A DNA stretch of 15,558 nucleotides from Akkermansiaceae bacterium (GTDB lineage: Bacteria; Verrucomicrobiota; Verrucomicrobiia; Verrucomicrobiales; Akkermansiaceae), in the NCBI GenBank assembly GCA_029287105.1, contig JARFRT010000352.1, forward strand, positions 1 through 15,558. The letters are read 5' to 3'. Shown here in pieces: positions 1 to 8,900 of the stretch. Within the stretch, counting starts at the first letter, position 1. Each line of letters begins with the position of its first letter. The notes under the pieces were generated by a model, which was not told where the DNA came from, ran no database searches, and saw only the letters and a program-made list of their open reading frames with translations. The translations under genes were made by a program, and so were the position numbers.

Positions 1-68
1 CTCCCCCCACCCCCGAGATCTACACTGTGCTAACATCGTCGGCAGCGTCAGATGTGTATAAGAGACAG
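1..68 (+). other. Illumina Nextera (Tn5) library adapter left on the contig end; not genomic
   Basis: Positions 36-68 match the Nextera read-1 linker plus the 19-base Tn5 mosaic end exactly (TCGTCGGCAGCGTC, then AGATGTGTATAAGAGACAG). Positions 13-25 match the end of the P5 oligo (CCGAGATCTACAC), and the 10 bases between, 26-35 (TGTGCTAACA), sit where the i5 index belongs. Positions 1-25 align without gaps to the last 25 bases of P5 with six mismatches (1, 3, 5, 6, 8, 12), each an A or G replaced by C. That pattern fits a read running through the insert into the adapter from the other strand, with late low-signal calls of G that appear here as C. True sequence starts at 69. The adapter sequences are established knowledge; the origin of the C errors is inference. 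Confidence 0.98.
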
Positions 69-1409
69 GAGCAAGGTGGTGCCGGATGCGAGGGCTGAGC
101 GTTTGTTCCAGACTGCTGGTTTGGTATTTTCTCCGGGGAACCAGACCAGTCCATTACCGGCGCGCACGAAGTCTTCTAACTGGCTAGCTTGATCGGGAGT
201 GATGGCGGGGACATCGGCAAGGCACACGACGTCATAATTGGTTAGGTCCTCCGAGGGAAGATTCACCCACGGGATTGACTTGACCGAGAAATCTTCCTGG
301 GTCGCGTCACTATCGCGTGAGCTCAGTGCGGCAGAGATGAATCCGCCAAACTGGCTGCTACCACTAGACGTGCCCTCAATGCATAAAATCGAGACCCGGT
401 CGCGGATGACTGCGACGGTTCGCCGTGCGTTATCGAGGGGTAAGGCATCATCGTCCAGCTCAGCCGTGATTTGCACAGGGCCTGGGTTTGGGAAGCGGAT
501 GAACAGGGAGACTGTCTCTGCTGATCCTGGCGCGATGGACGGGATGGTTTTTGTGTCTGCGTTGATGTTGTTCGTCTGCCCTCTGACCATGACGTTGGTT
601 GCAGGGGTGGTGCCGAAATTTTTGACAGTCGCCCGGTAGCGAGCGGTGGTGCCTTTGCGAAGCACGCCGGAGACGAGTTCAAGATTGGTGATCGCGAGAT
701 TGTCTGATCCACCTTCAAGTGGGGAGAAAATGACGCTGGCGTTTTCGGTGAGTTCTTCGAAGGCTGCTTGCAGACGACTAGTGTCACCGCTCCAGTCGTG
801 TTGTTGGGTATCGGTGATGATGTGGATTTCCTTTTGTCCGGCGTCCATCTCGCTGGCTAGTCTTTTGAGCCGGCTTGGCACGCTATCCAGATTGAGTGGT
901 TCGTCGCTGGCTTTCTGCTCCAGTAGGATTTTCTGAAAGCGGTCGGCATCATATGCCATGTTGCGCACCACGACTCGGTGTTCGGTTCCGAGCAGGATCA
1001 GGGAGACGGGATCTCCGGGTGCGATGCTCTTGGTGATGGTTTCTACTTTTTTAACAGCATTTTCAAAGCGTGTGGATGAGCCGTCGCTGTGCTGCATGCT
1101 GAATGAGGCATCCAGTGCGATGACAACACCTGCGCGGCGTTCGCCGAGTGTTTCAGCGATGCTGTCGCTATTGTCAGTTGTCGGCTTGGAAAGAGCGAAG
1201 ACGAGCAGCAGAACAGCGGCGCAGCGGAGAACGAGTAGGAGTAAGTCGCGTAGTTTGATCTGTCTGGAGCGCACGTTGACCGCCCGGTTCAGGAACTGCA
1301 TGGCGGCCCAGTTCGTTTGCTGGAACTGATGTTTGTTCAGTAGGTGGGCAAGAATCGGCAAGGCGACCCCGAGGACTCCGAGTAGGAGAAATGGATTGAG
1401 GAAATTCAT
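69..1409 (-). CDS. BatA-like membrane protein with vWA domain, second paralogue (BatA-2), 3' end missing
   Basis: This is the N-terminal 447 residues of a BatA-type protein; the rest is lost at the contig end. Residues 1-40 are the BatA N-terminal signature (MNFLNPFLLLG, then a basic stretch with WAAMQFLNR). A second membrane helix lies at about 55-75. A von Willebrand A domain follows, with the metal-site motif DASFS at 100-104 and a later Asp in IITDTQQ. Next come a CARDB/Ig-like region (about 235-330) and the start of an alpha/beta domain with ADVPAITPDQ. The protein is closely similar over its whole length to the complete BatA-like protein encoded at 15022-12842: 52 of the first 63 residues are identical by my count. 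By comparison about 280 residues are missing, including the C-terminal membrane helix. In raw translation the frame ends in LSLIHI, which is the Tn5 mosaic end and not protein. The start is 57 bases after the stop of the upstream TPR/thioredoxin-like gene, with no clear Shine-Dalgarno. The likely role is a membrane-anchored vWA partner of a MoxR-type ATPase; its client is unknown. Confidence 0.93.
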
Positions 1410-1466
1410 GAGAGTGATCTAGCGGAGGTGGTGGTCATCCATGTGGCCAAGGTTGCTTCTTTGGGT

Positions 1467-4100
1467 TTATCTCTGTTTTTGCAGAGCGGCGAAAATGGTG
1501 TCTTTAAGTGCTTCGGTCTCTTCCAGTTCGTCGGTGCGCATGCTGATATAGCCGGCTTTGATGTTGACCGCCAAATACGCCTTCTCGGCGTCGGCATAGG
1601 CGGCCTTGAGATTGCCCATCGCCTGATAAACTTTCGCCCGACTGCGCAGGTGTGGAACCGAAATCTTTTTGGGCTTCCAGTGCCGGGGTGCGTTCTCCGG
1701 GCGTTCTTGCTTAACCGGGGCATGTGCGAATGCGAGTCGCTTGGCCTCTTTGAGATCCTTCCGGGCCAGCGCATCATCGACGAGCTTCTCGTCATGCCAT
1801 TCGATCACGTTCTGCATCGCGGCGCTCGATTGGCCCGATAGGAAGGCAGCGATACTGCCGTCGGGACGGATCATGACGATGTTGGGTACTTTATCCTCAT
1901 TCGCGATGCCGAGTTGCTGGACGATCGGGTTGGCCAGTCCGCCCGGGACGAGCATGGTTTGATAGTGGTCGGGCTGCTGCCTTCTCTTCTTGAGTTCTTC
2001 CAGCCGCTTGGTGTATGCCGCGCTGACGGCGGCGGCGTCGTCATCGAGGATCGCCGTGATCATCTGGACGTCTTCAAAAGGACGAACCTTGATGAACGGG
2101 CCGTAGCGGTGCATGTACGGATTGGATTCACCGCTGGGTTGAAACTCGATGACGGTCCACTTGCCGTCGGCATCTTCGGGGATGCGGACACTCTTACCCT
2201 CGAGGGTTTTAAGCTCGAGCTGCACGGAGCGGTCGGCGTCTTCGGGCGTGCCTATCGGAAGGAAGTATCCCTGACGCCGGCCGTAGGTCCAGCCGGCGGT
2301 GAATGGCGGATGATACATCCAGTAGCGGTGATAGCGGTCGAGCAGGAATGCAGTCGCCGTCCACATGGTCGGGTCGTTGGCGTGCTTGTCTAGGAACGTG
2401 CGGCGGCAGGTATCGTGCAGCAAGCGCTCGCCATTATCCAGCGCGAGCAGCGAGGCTGCAGTGAGTGCCGGGCCGGACGCCAGCTTGCCGCCAGCGGCTT
2501 TGATGAAATTTTGAATGATTGCTTTGGGATCGGCGTCGGCTGCACGGAGCGCCTGTCTAGCCAAGCAGAGCTGCGCGACCACACCGGCCCCTTTTGGATA
2601 ACCGCTCTCGACCGCAGTCTTGGCCTCGGCCACGGCGGAGGCGAATGCTTTTTGGTCACCACGCGTCTTCCACAAGCCGCTCAATGCACTGATGCGCCGG
2701 TTGCGTACAATCCACAGGTCCGGAGCGTTCGGGTGCGCCGCGATCGCTGCACGGCAAAGCGCATCGGCCTTTTCGTAGTTGGCAATGATCTGATCGTGTG
2801 GCGTGCGGTAGCGCAGTGGTGGATCGATGAAGCACGCCTGGATCGCACGGAGTTTGTCCTCGGGGACGGACGCAGCGGTTCGGGGTAGTTTGGCTTGTTT
2901 GGAGGCAATCGCCTTATACTCCGGCGGTGCGGCGGGGTCGAAGTCCCCTTGGGCATCCATCACCAGGAACTCGCCAGCGTAAATCGACTGGAGCTGGCTC
3001 GAGTAGCGCGGCTTCGCCCACTGGCTGGCCAACATCGACTGAAGTCGGCGTGCATAGGTTCTCGTGCTACGCCCTCCGGACAGATAAAGCGCGACATATC
3101 CGGTCGGGCTCACAGTCACGATCGTTGGTGTGTCTCTTTTGACATAAGTTTGATAAATCGGGTTGTTTTTGCCTTTGGGCATTTTGAGCGCCTGCCAGTC
3201 GAGCCCCAGTCCGCGCAGGATTTTTTCGCCGGCATCGGGAAGATCGTCCATGTTCATGCTGACGAACTGGAACCGACCAGCGGCCTTCATCTCAACTTTG
3301 GCCTTTTTCCAGTCGGCGGCCAGTGCCTTGAGGTTTTCGACGCCGTTGTTTTCTTTCGACCAGCAATAGATCGCGGTCGTCGTGCCGAGGAAATCCATGG
3401 GGAAGCGAGCCATCTTGCCGTCGCCCCGCGGAAAGGAGCCGATGAACGGTGCTCCAAACACTTGGGTCGACAGCTTCTCGCGCTGGAAGTTGATCAGGTC
3501 CATGTCGCCGGGGAAACGCTGGGCGACGACCTTCCGCAGGTCATTGACCAGCTTGGTATTGCCAAATTCCAGCGCCATGATCATCGCGACCCGGATGACC
3601 TTCGCCTCGACGTCGGTGTCCCGGTAGCGCTCGACCAAGGGGCGGAGCGCATCGGAGCGGGCGTGGGAGTCCGCGCCTTGCCGAGCCGACTTCGCCTGCG
3701 TCAGCAAGAGGTCGGCGTCGAGACGTAGCGCCGCGTATTCGTTCGGAGCGGCGGCGAGCTTGGCACAGGTCGCCAGAAAGGCTTTCCGAGCAGTAGACGA
3801 CTTATCCAGGCTGACCAGCGCTTGCTGGCTGCGGAAGAGAATGTGTAGGACTTCGTAGCGGTTGGGCGCGGATGGATGTTTTTTGATCAGCGCCTCGATC
3901 TCACGGGTCACACGCCGGATCGCGAGCTTCTTTCTGGCTGAGGACGCGCTCTTACCGGTTTCGGCCAGCTTGGCGTTAAGCGCGGCGATTTCGTCGGTGG
4001 AGATCGAGCCCGCCTGGTCCTGAGCCATCGTGGGCAACGCCCCGACGTATGCGCTGGCAAGGACGAGCAAGGTGATAATAGTACGAGGAAATTTTTTCAT
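1467..4100 (-). CDS. Exported helical-repeat (TPR-like) protein with two thioredoxin-like domains lacking CXXC
   Basis: An 877-residue protein with a signal peptide (MKKFPRTIITLLVLASA, likely cleaved near residue 26 after PTMA). Residues 30-210 are helical and TPR-like. Residues about 213-355 resemble a thioredoxin/redoxin fold: a strand ending in TTAIYCWSKEN, and a TPTIVTVSPTG segment that looks like the cis-Pro strand (Pro325). Residues 400-600 are again helical repeats. Residues about 620-765 form a second thioredoxin-like domain (KWTVIEFQPSGES, later VPNIVMIRPDG with Pro739). The C-terminus (770-877) is a short TPR-like tail. Neither fold has the CXXC pair: the first keeps a lone Cys246 and the second has none, so thiol-disulfide chemistry is unlikely and a binding or scaffold role is more plausible. 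It starts 62 bases after the esterase gene. The gap (4101-4162) is AT-rich and shows no clear terminator or strong ribosome site. I do not recognise a named family for the full length. The fold calls are by eye. Confidence 0.85.
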   Translation of the reverse strand: MKKFPRTIITLLVLASAYVGALPTMAQDQAGSISTDEIAALNAKLAETGKSASSARKKLAIRRVTREIEALIKKHPSAPNRYEVLHILFRSQQALVSLDKSSTARKAFLATCAKLAAAPNEYAALRLDADLLLTQAKSARQGADSHARSDALRPLVERYRDTDVEAKVIRVAMIMALEFGNTKLVNDLRKVVAQRFPGDMDLINFQREKLSTQVFGAPFIGSFPRGDGKMARFPMDFLGTTTAIYCWSKENNGVENLKALAADWKKAKVEMKAAGRFQFVSMNMDDLPDAGEKILRGLGLDWQALKMPKGKNNPIYQTYVKRDTPTIVTVSPTGYVALYLSGGRSTRTYARRLQSMLASQWAKPRYSSQLQSIYAGEFLVMDAQGDFDPAAPPEYKAIASKQAKLPRTAASVPEDKLRAIQACFIDPPLRYRTPHDQIIANYEKADALCRAAIAAHPNAPDLWIVRNRRISALSGLWKTRGDQKAFASAVAEAKTAVESGYPKGAGVVAQLCLARQALRAADADPKAIIQNFIKAAGGKLASGPALTAASLLALDNGERLLHDTCRRTFLDKHANDPTMWTATAFLLDRYHRYWMYHPPFTAGWTYGRRQGYFLPIGTPEDADRSVQLELKTLEGKSVRIPEDADGKWTVIEFQPSGESNPYMHRYGPFIKVRPFEDVQMITAILDDDAAAVSAAYTKRLEELKKRRQQPDHYQTMLVPGGLANPIVQQLGIANEDKVPNIVMIRPDGSIAAFLSGQSSAAMQNVIEWHDEKLVDDALARKDLKEAKRLAFAHAPVKQERPENAPRHWKPKKISVPHLRSRAKVYQAMGNLKAAYADAEKAYLAVNIKAGYISMRTDELEETEALKDTIFAALQKQR

Positions 4101-4162
4101 GGGAGTAAGTTTTTTAAATACTACGTCAGGTAATGGTTTATTTCACCGGTTTAAGCCGATCT

Positions 4163-4876
4163 CTATGATTTGGTGATCAGCTCGATGGCTTTGTCGGCGA
4201 ATCGCTGGCCAAGGATGACGGCTCCTTCTTTAGGGAAATGGATGTCACCGTCGGGCTGCTTTTCATCGCCGCCATTGAGGTCATCCGTATTGATCCAGGC
4301 ATTGCCCGGGGTCTTGCCCAGCTTGACCTGAGTGTCCCTGACACGGTGCCAGTGCGCGTTGTCTGGCCTGCTTCGGGCATAGTCGTTAATGCGGCCGATC
4401 ACAAACTGCAGGTCATCACGACCCAGATCCTTTTTGAGCTGTTTGATTAATTTGAGAAAGCTTTCTTCGTATGTCTCGGAGAGGCGGGCGTTGGCGTCCG
4501 ACTCGCCCTGCATCCAGATGAAGCTGACCGTATCGAAGGATTGATCTTTGGCTGCGGCCAATGCGGTCTCGATCAGGGGTTTGTATTCGATGCCATTGGA
4601 ATTCATCTTCTTTTCGGTCAGGCCGCGGCCGGTGGGTTGGCGGTAGTCGGCGACCCAGAAACGGATGCCGCGGCCCGATCTCATGCGGATCACGACGACC
4701 GCGTTCTCCTTACCGAAACGTTTCGCAACACGAGCCTCGAACGCCCCCTTGACCGTGCCGGTCATGTTCGATTGACCTGAGAGGATGAACAAATGTTTGC
4801 CGGTCTTTTTTGTGTCAGCGTTTGCCGACAGACCCAGAGCCAAGACAATCAGGGCAACGAGGTTGTGCTTGGTCAT
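4163..4876 (-). CDS. Exported SASA-family (sialate O-acetylesterase-type) SGNH hydrolase
   Basis: A 237-residue protein with a short signal peptide (MTKHNLVALIVLALGLSANA, cleavage likely after residue 20). Family signatures are visible. GQSNM at 34-38 carries the nucleophile Ser36. WMQGESDA at 121-128 is the typical SASA block. GDIHFPKEG near the end supplies the catalytic His213 with Asp209 or Asp211. The usual DxxH spacing is not exact, as position 210 is Gly, so the acid partner needs an alignment. Members of this family (Pfam SASA, carbohydrate esterase group) remove acetyl esters from sugars; the substrate here is unknown. The start at 4876 lies 4 bases after the stop of the squalene-repeat gene. 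The same frame stays open upstream to 5284, but that stretch lies inside the previous gene and looks like shadow coding (rich in R, T, S and P), whereas 4876 begins a clean signal peptide. Its place within the operon suggests co-expression with the vWA machinery. Confidence 0.9.
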   Translation of the reverse strand: MTKHNLVALIVLALGLSANADTKKTGKHLFILSGQSNMTGTVKGAFEARVAKRFGKENAVVVIRMRSGRGIRFWVADYRQPTGRGLTEKKMNSNGIEYKPLIETALAAAKDQSFDTVSFIWMQGESDANARLSETYEESFLKLIKQLKKDLGRDDLQFVIGRINDYARSRPDNAHWHRVRDTQVKLGKTPGNAWINTDDLNGGDEKQPDGDIHFPKEGAVILGQRFADKAIELITKS

Positions 4877-4880
4877 CACT

Positions 4881-5951
4881 TTAGCGTTGATAAACGGGAA
4901 TATACCGGTTCGGGGTGCCGAGGATGATAATCGACATCGGTGTCTTATGTGGATAATCCAGTTCCTTCTCCTGCCACGACCCGTTGGGCTTCTGCAAGGT
5001 GACCAGTGCGTCACGGATCTTGGGATACCACTTGGCGTAGTGTTCTTCGCCAGCCTGAACCATTGCCTGCATCGCGTAGTAGTGCGAGTAGTAGAAGTGG
5101 CCGTTGTCTTTTCTGGAAAACATCTTGGGGTCGTTTTCAAGCGAGCTGAGCGCTGCCTGAACCCATTCGGTGTCTCGGTTGCCGGCGAGTTGCGCGGCAT
5201 ACACGCCTCCGGCGGTGCAGGCGATGGTGTAGCCTTTGCCCTGGTAGCCGAAGCCGCCTCGCTGCTCGTCGAATGCCTGGTCACGGAGGTAGCCGGTCAG
5301 TCTTTCGATCGTCTCGGTGGGCACCAGCACACCTGCCTCCCGCGCCGATGCGAGCGAGACAAAGACCATCGCGGTGACGGATGTGTCCTGCCCGGCGTCT
5401 GGCCGTGGTCCGTAGCGCCAACCACCAAGTGGGCTTTGCGATCTTAAGATGATCTCGACGACTCGCTCTAGCGCCACTTGAATCTTCTTGTTGTCGTCGG
5501 GGTCGCTGGTCATCCCCCAAAGTTCTGACATCGCGATGGTGTACAGGCCGATTTCATACATCTTCACGCCCATAGCTCCTGTTTCGGAGTCCTTGGATCT
5601 TTTGAGCAGGTATTCCTTCGCACGATCTAACGCTTTACCATACTTACCGAAACCGGGGAAGTGTCCCTCGACCATGAACGCCATCAGCCCGAGGCTGGTG
5701 CCGGCGATCGCGTATCCCCCGCCGCCACCCTTTGCAGGGTCCTTGGTAGACCATGAGCCGTCTTTATTCTGGCTGGAGATAAGATATTTCAGGCCGCGCT
5801 CGATGGCCTTTTCAGCCTGCTCGGTCATCTCGGGAGCCTCGACTTCCGATGCACTTTCCTGCGCAGCAAGTGGCGTTGCGATGACACTGGCCAAAAGAAA
5901 GCACAAAGTTACGGTGAGATAACACTGTTTGTTAATATTAATCATATTCAT
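4881..5951 (-). CDS. Exported prenyltransferase/squalene-oxidase-repeat (alpha/alpha-barrel) protein
   Basis: A 356-residue protein with a signal peptide (hydrophobic to about residue 30, cleavage near LAA/QES). It contains several repeats of the QW type seen in terpene cyclases and prenyltransferase beta subunits: QNKDGSWS at 61-68, GGWRYGPRPDAGQDTSVTAM at 176-195, GGFGYQGKGYTIACTAGGVY at 232-251, and LQKPNGSW at 319-326. It ends in RYIPVYQR. The catalytic DxDD of squalene-hopene cyclases is not present; the matching place reads DAGQDTS. At 356 residues it is about half the length of a full cyclase (roughly 630 residues and more). It is therefore probably a single-barrel, exported, binding or unknown-function member rather than a hopanoid cyclase. 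Its ATG overlaps the TGA of the DUF4175-like gene by 4 bases (ATGA, 5948-5951), which indicates translational coupling. Met3 at 5945 is an alternative start, but the ribosome site fits 5951 better. Similar proteins next to BatA/vWA operons are, as I recall, frequent in Planctomycetota. Confidence 0.88.
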   Translation of the reverse strand: MNMININKQCYLTVTLCFLLASVIATPLAAQESASEVEAPEMTEQAEKAIERGLKYLISSQNKDGSWSTKDPAKGGGGGYAIAGTSLGLMAFMVEGHFPGFGKYGKALDRAKEYLLKRSKDSETGAMGVKMYEIGLYTIAMSELWGMTSDPDDNKKIQVALERVVEIILRSQSPLGGWRYGPRPDAGQDTSVTAMVFVSLASAREAGVLVPTETIERLTGYLRDQAFDEQRGGFGYQGKGYTIACTAGGVYAAQLAGNRDTEWVQAALSSLENDPKMFSRKDNGHFYYSHYYAMQAMVQAGEEHYAKWYPKIRDALVTLQKPNGSWQEKELDYPHKTPMSIIILGTPNRYIPVYQR

Positions 5952-8900
5952 TTTGCTACCCTTTCATAATAGTTTTTCAACAAGCCTCGGTATTCCAAAG
6001 GCAATTCCCGTGCGAAGTTCTGGTTCAGTGCGGCTCGGTTACGGTCGGCCCGAACATCCCAACCTGCTCGCTGGTCTTTGGGTGCTTCACCGCTTACAAA
6101 GTCGGAGATAAATCCGGCAGCAAAGGCCGGATCGCCGTCGCTGCCCTCTCCACCATCGTCCGGATCCCCTGGTTGGGGTGACGCTGGTGGCGCGGCAGTC
6201 TCCAAGATCAGGGCCTGCTCGATGATAAAGTGCCGAAGTGTTTGCATGGCCACTTTCTGACTGTCTTTGATGGCGGCTCGGTCGGGCGACTGCATGGCCG
6301 TGGCGGCCGTGGCAAGCTGTGTGGACGCGGCTTGGAGCATCGGGTGCGGCTCGCCGACTTGGGTAAGTTTCTGGCAGCTCGCTGCGAGTTTGCTTTGCCG
6401 AGCTGCCATGGCTTTGATCTTCTGTTTTTTGGCAGCGTTCGTGTCTCGGAACAACACCTTGTGTGCACTGGCGACAGCCAGCACATCAACCAGCCGCTGA
6501 ACGTCCGGATCGGTATGGGTCATGATCACGATATTCGGCAGTCCGTGGAGCATGCTGATCACCGTAAATAGGGATTCGGTATTCTCTTTGAGCGCTGCTA
6601 CCGCGAGCTCCATCTGCTCAAGCGCCGCTGGGTCCTTCGATTCCAGTCGGGTCAAAGCCACACGCATCAACTTGGCGGGTTCGGTATACGCTGGCATTTC
6701 CTTAGGTAAAACGGGGTCTCCGTTACCTCTGTGCTTATCTTTCGCTCTCTTGACGAACACGCTATACGATGGGATTCCCCCCGTAACCGACTCGAGAACC
6801 TGCCCATTTTTTTCTGCCTTGGTAAGCAGCTTGCTTTGCTCCTCTGCCAAGGCTTTCAGTTGTTCTGGGTTGGCTGACTGAGCCTTGTGCATCAACTCAT
6901 CTTGTTGGTATTCCAGCATGGCGGTATCCGCGACTGATACATGTATAAAATCAACCAGCTCAGCGATTAAGCCGGTCTGTGATTTCGTATCCTTGACCAG
7001 TGTATGTGCCTTCGCCAGCGATTCGGCGGCAACGTCTTGAGCGTCGAGGGCGTCGGTCTTGTCGTTGGCTTCCAGAGAATCCACCGCGTCTTCCAAGTCA
7101 GAGGCTGCGAATGTTAACGGCGTGCCGACATCCACTCTCGCGGCCACTAAGTCCAGCAGGGGTGCGACATCTTCCATACAGCGTCTCAGGTGGGCGAACA
7201 TCGGCAGTAGCTCTGAGGCGTCGTCATTTTTCAATGCCTTGGTCGCTTTGATCATGTCCCGCTGCTCGGCGACGATGTCGCCCATGTAGCCATTGGCAAA
7301 TGTGACTGATCGTTGAAACATCAGCAAACTCTGCAGGAGTCCGAGCTGTTCGTTCTGTCGGGACACAATCGCCAAGGCCTCGGCGAGGATATCAGCCGCT
7401 TGCTCTTGGTTACCGAGCGCCTTATCGGCATCGTTTGCTTTCAGTGATGTTAGAGCACCACGCATCGCCTGTTCTGCCCGCTTCATCCGGCCGAGAAGTG
7501 GCGGAATGTCTTGATCCGGATTCGTCTGATTTTGTTTGACGAGGTCGTTATTGAATGTGGCCAGTTCCTCGCTCAGTAGAAGCTGAGCCTCGGCCAAGCC
7601 ATCGACTTTCTGATTCTCTGCCGCAGCGGCATCGGTTTTCTCAAGCAGAGCGACCACCTTCGCTTCGTATTCCTCGATGAGCGCAAGGCGCTCGGCTGAC
7701 ACGGCGACCAGGGTACTTAGGCCCAATGTCTGAATTCCCATTTCCACGGACCAACGATCCACGAGTTGCGCTAGATTGGTCAGTGCCTTTTCTGCTTTGC
7801 TTTGCTGTGAGATGGCCGCGTCCTGTTGACCGGCAGCGAATTCTTTCAGTGCTTCCGCCATTGCGTCGTCGGCACCCTTCAATAGGGTTTGAACTGGGGG
7901 CGCTTGTTGGAATGTTTCATCAAACAGCTCGCTCCGCGGTGCAGGAACGGTCGGCAGGAGCAAGGTCAGCAGACGCTTGCGAAGTTTCTTCTGGGTTTGT
8001 GCGGTTTCAGCACCCCGTGTCTTAAAATCTTGAGCTGACATGCCGGCGCACTGTTCGCGGAGCATCGCTTGGACTTTGACAAGCAAGCGCATCTGGTCTC
8101 GGGTTTTGATCAGCGTCGTATAGGCGCCACTCATGCGCACACTGAACTCCGCATCGAGCAAAGTCGTGACCAACTCGGCCTGAAAAAGCTCCGCCTGATC
8201 GGCTTTACCTTGCGTGATCAACTCCGCAGCTTGACGCATCCGTTGTTCAGTCTGGGCAGCCTGCAAGTTCTTAACACTTTGGGCCAACCGGAGAACGGCC
8301 AACGGTCGCTTCTCATAGCGCATTCCTTTTTGAAGATCGGTGAGCAGGCGATGGGTCCACTGCGCGAGTTCATCTTGTTCTTTTGAGAGTGCGGCTCCCG
8401 CATCAGCCGCTCCAGCCGACTTGGCTTGGACAGCACGCCAACGCAAGGACGCCTGAACCTGGGCCAGCATGCGGGCTTCCCGTGCGTAGACTTCCTGGGC
8501 CGTATCAATGGATCGGAGCAAGACCAGACTGCCCAACTCGCGGGCGGCGGTATTGACCGCACGCGCAGCGGATGATGGGTCGGGTAACTCCTGCGTATCG
8601 CCTGCTGCGACGCCGGACTGATGCCGTAGGAGGGACGCCGCGTTGGTCAGGTGTTTGTCCGCGATGTTGATTAAGTTCGAACGAACGTGCTCAAGGGACT
8701 CGCCCACCCGCGCATCCGAGACGTTGTTTGCTGCTAGATCATCAAGCAAGAATTTCACCTTTGACGCAATCTCCGTGAGTTGATCCCGCACCAGTCCTTG
8801 CCGGATTGCTTCGACTTGGCAGGTCTGCATATAGGTGTCGGCCCCCGGTTCCAGGGCACGCACGTTATCAAATGCCGAACGCTGCTGTCGGTAGATCGTC

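Noticed and set aside
1406..1795. Minus-strand open frame spanning the gap before BatA-2, considered as a small gene.
   Set aside because: Most of it lies within the 3' part of the TPR/thioredoxin-like gene in another frame, and its composition is shadow-like.
2895..3728. Plus-strand open frame of 277 codons.
   Set aside because: It lies opposite the well-supported TPR/thioredoxin-like gene and has no recognisable domain; long antisense frames are common in GC-rich coding DNA.
4101..4162. AT-rich gap considered as a terminator or internal promoter.
   Set aside because: There is no stem followed by a T-run on the minus strand; the only symmetry is a short ACCGGT palindrome, and no convincing -35/-10 pair is visible.
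4877..5284. Upstream in-frame extension of the esterase gene to an ATG at 5284 (373 residues).
   Set aside because: It overlaps the squalene-repeat gene by about 400 bases, its composition is shadow-like, and ATG 4876 begins a proper signal peptide 4 bases after the previous stop.
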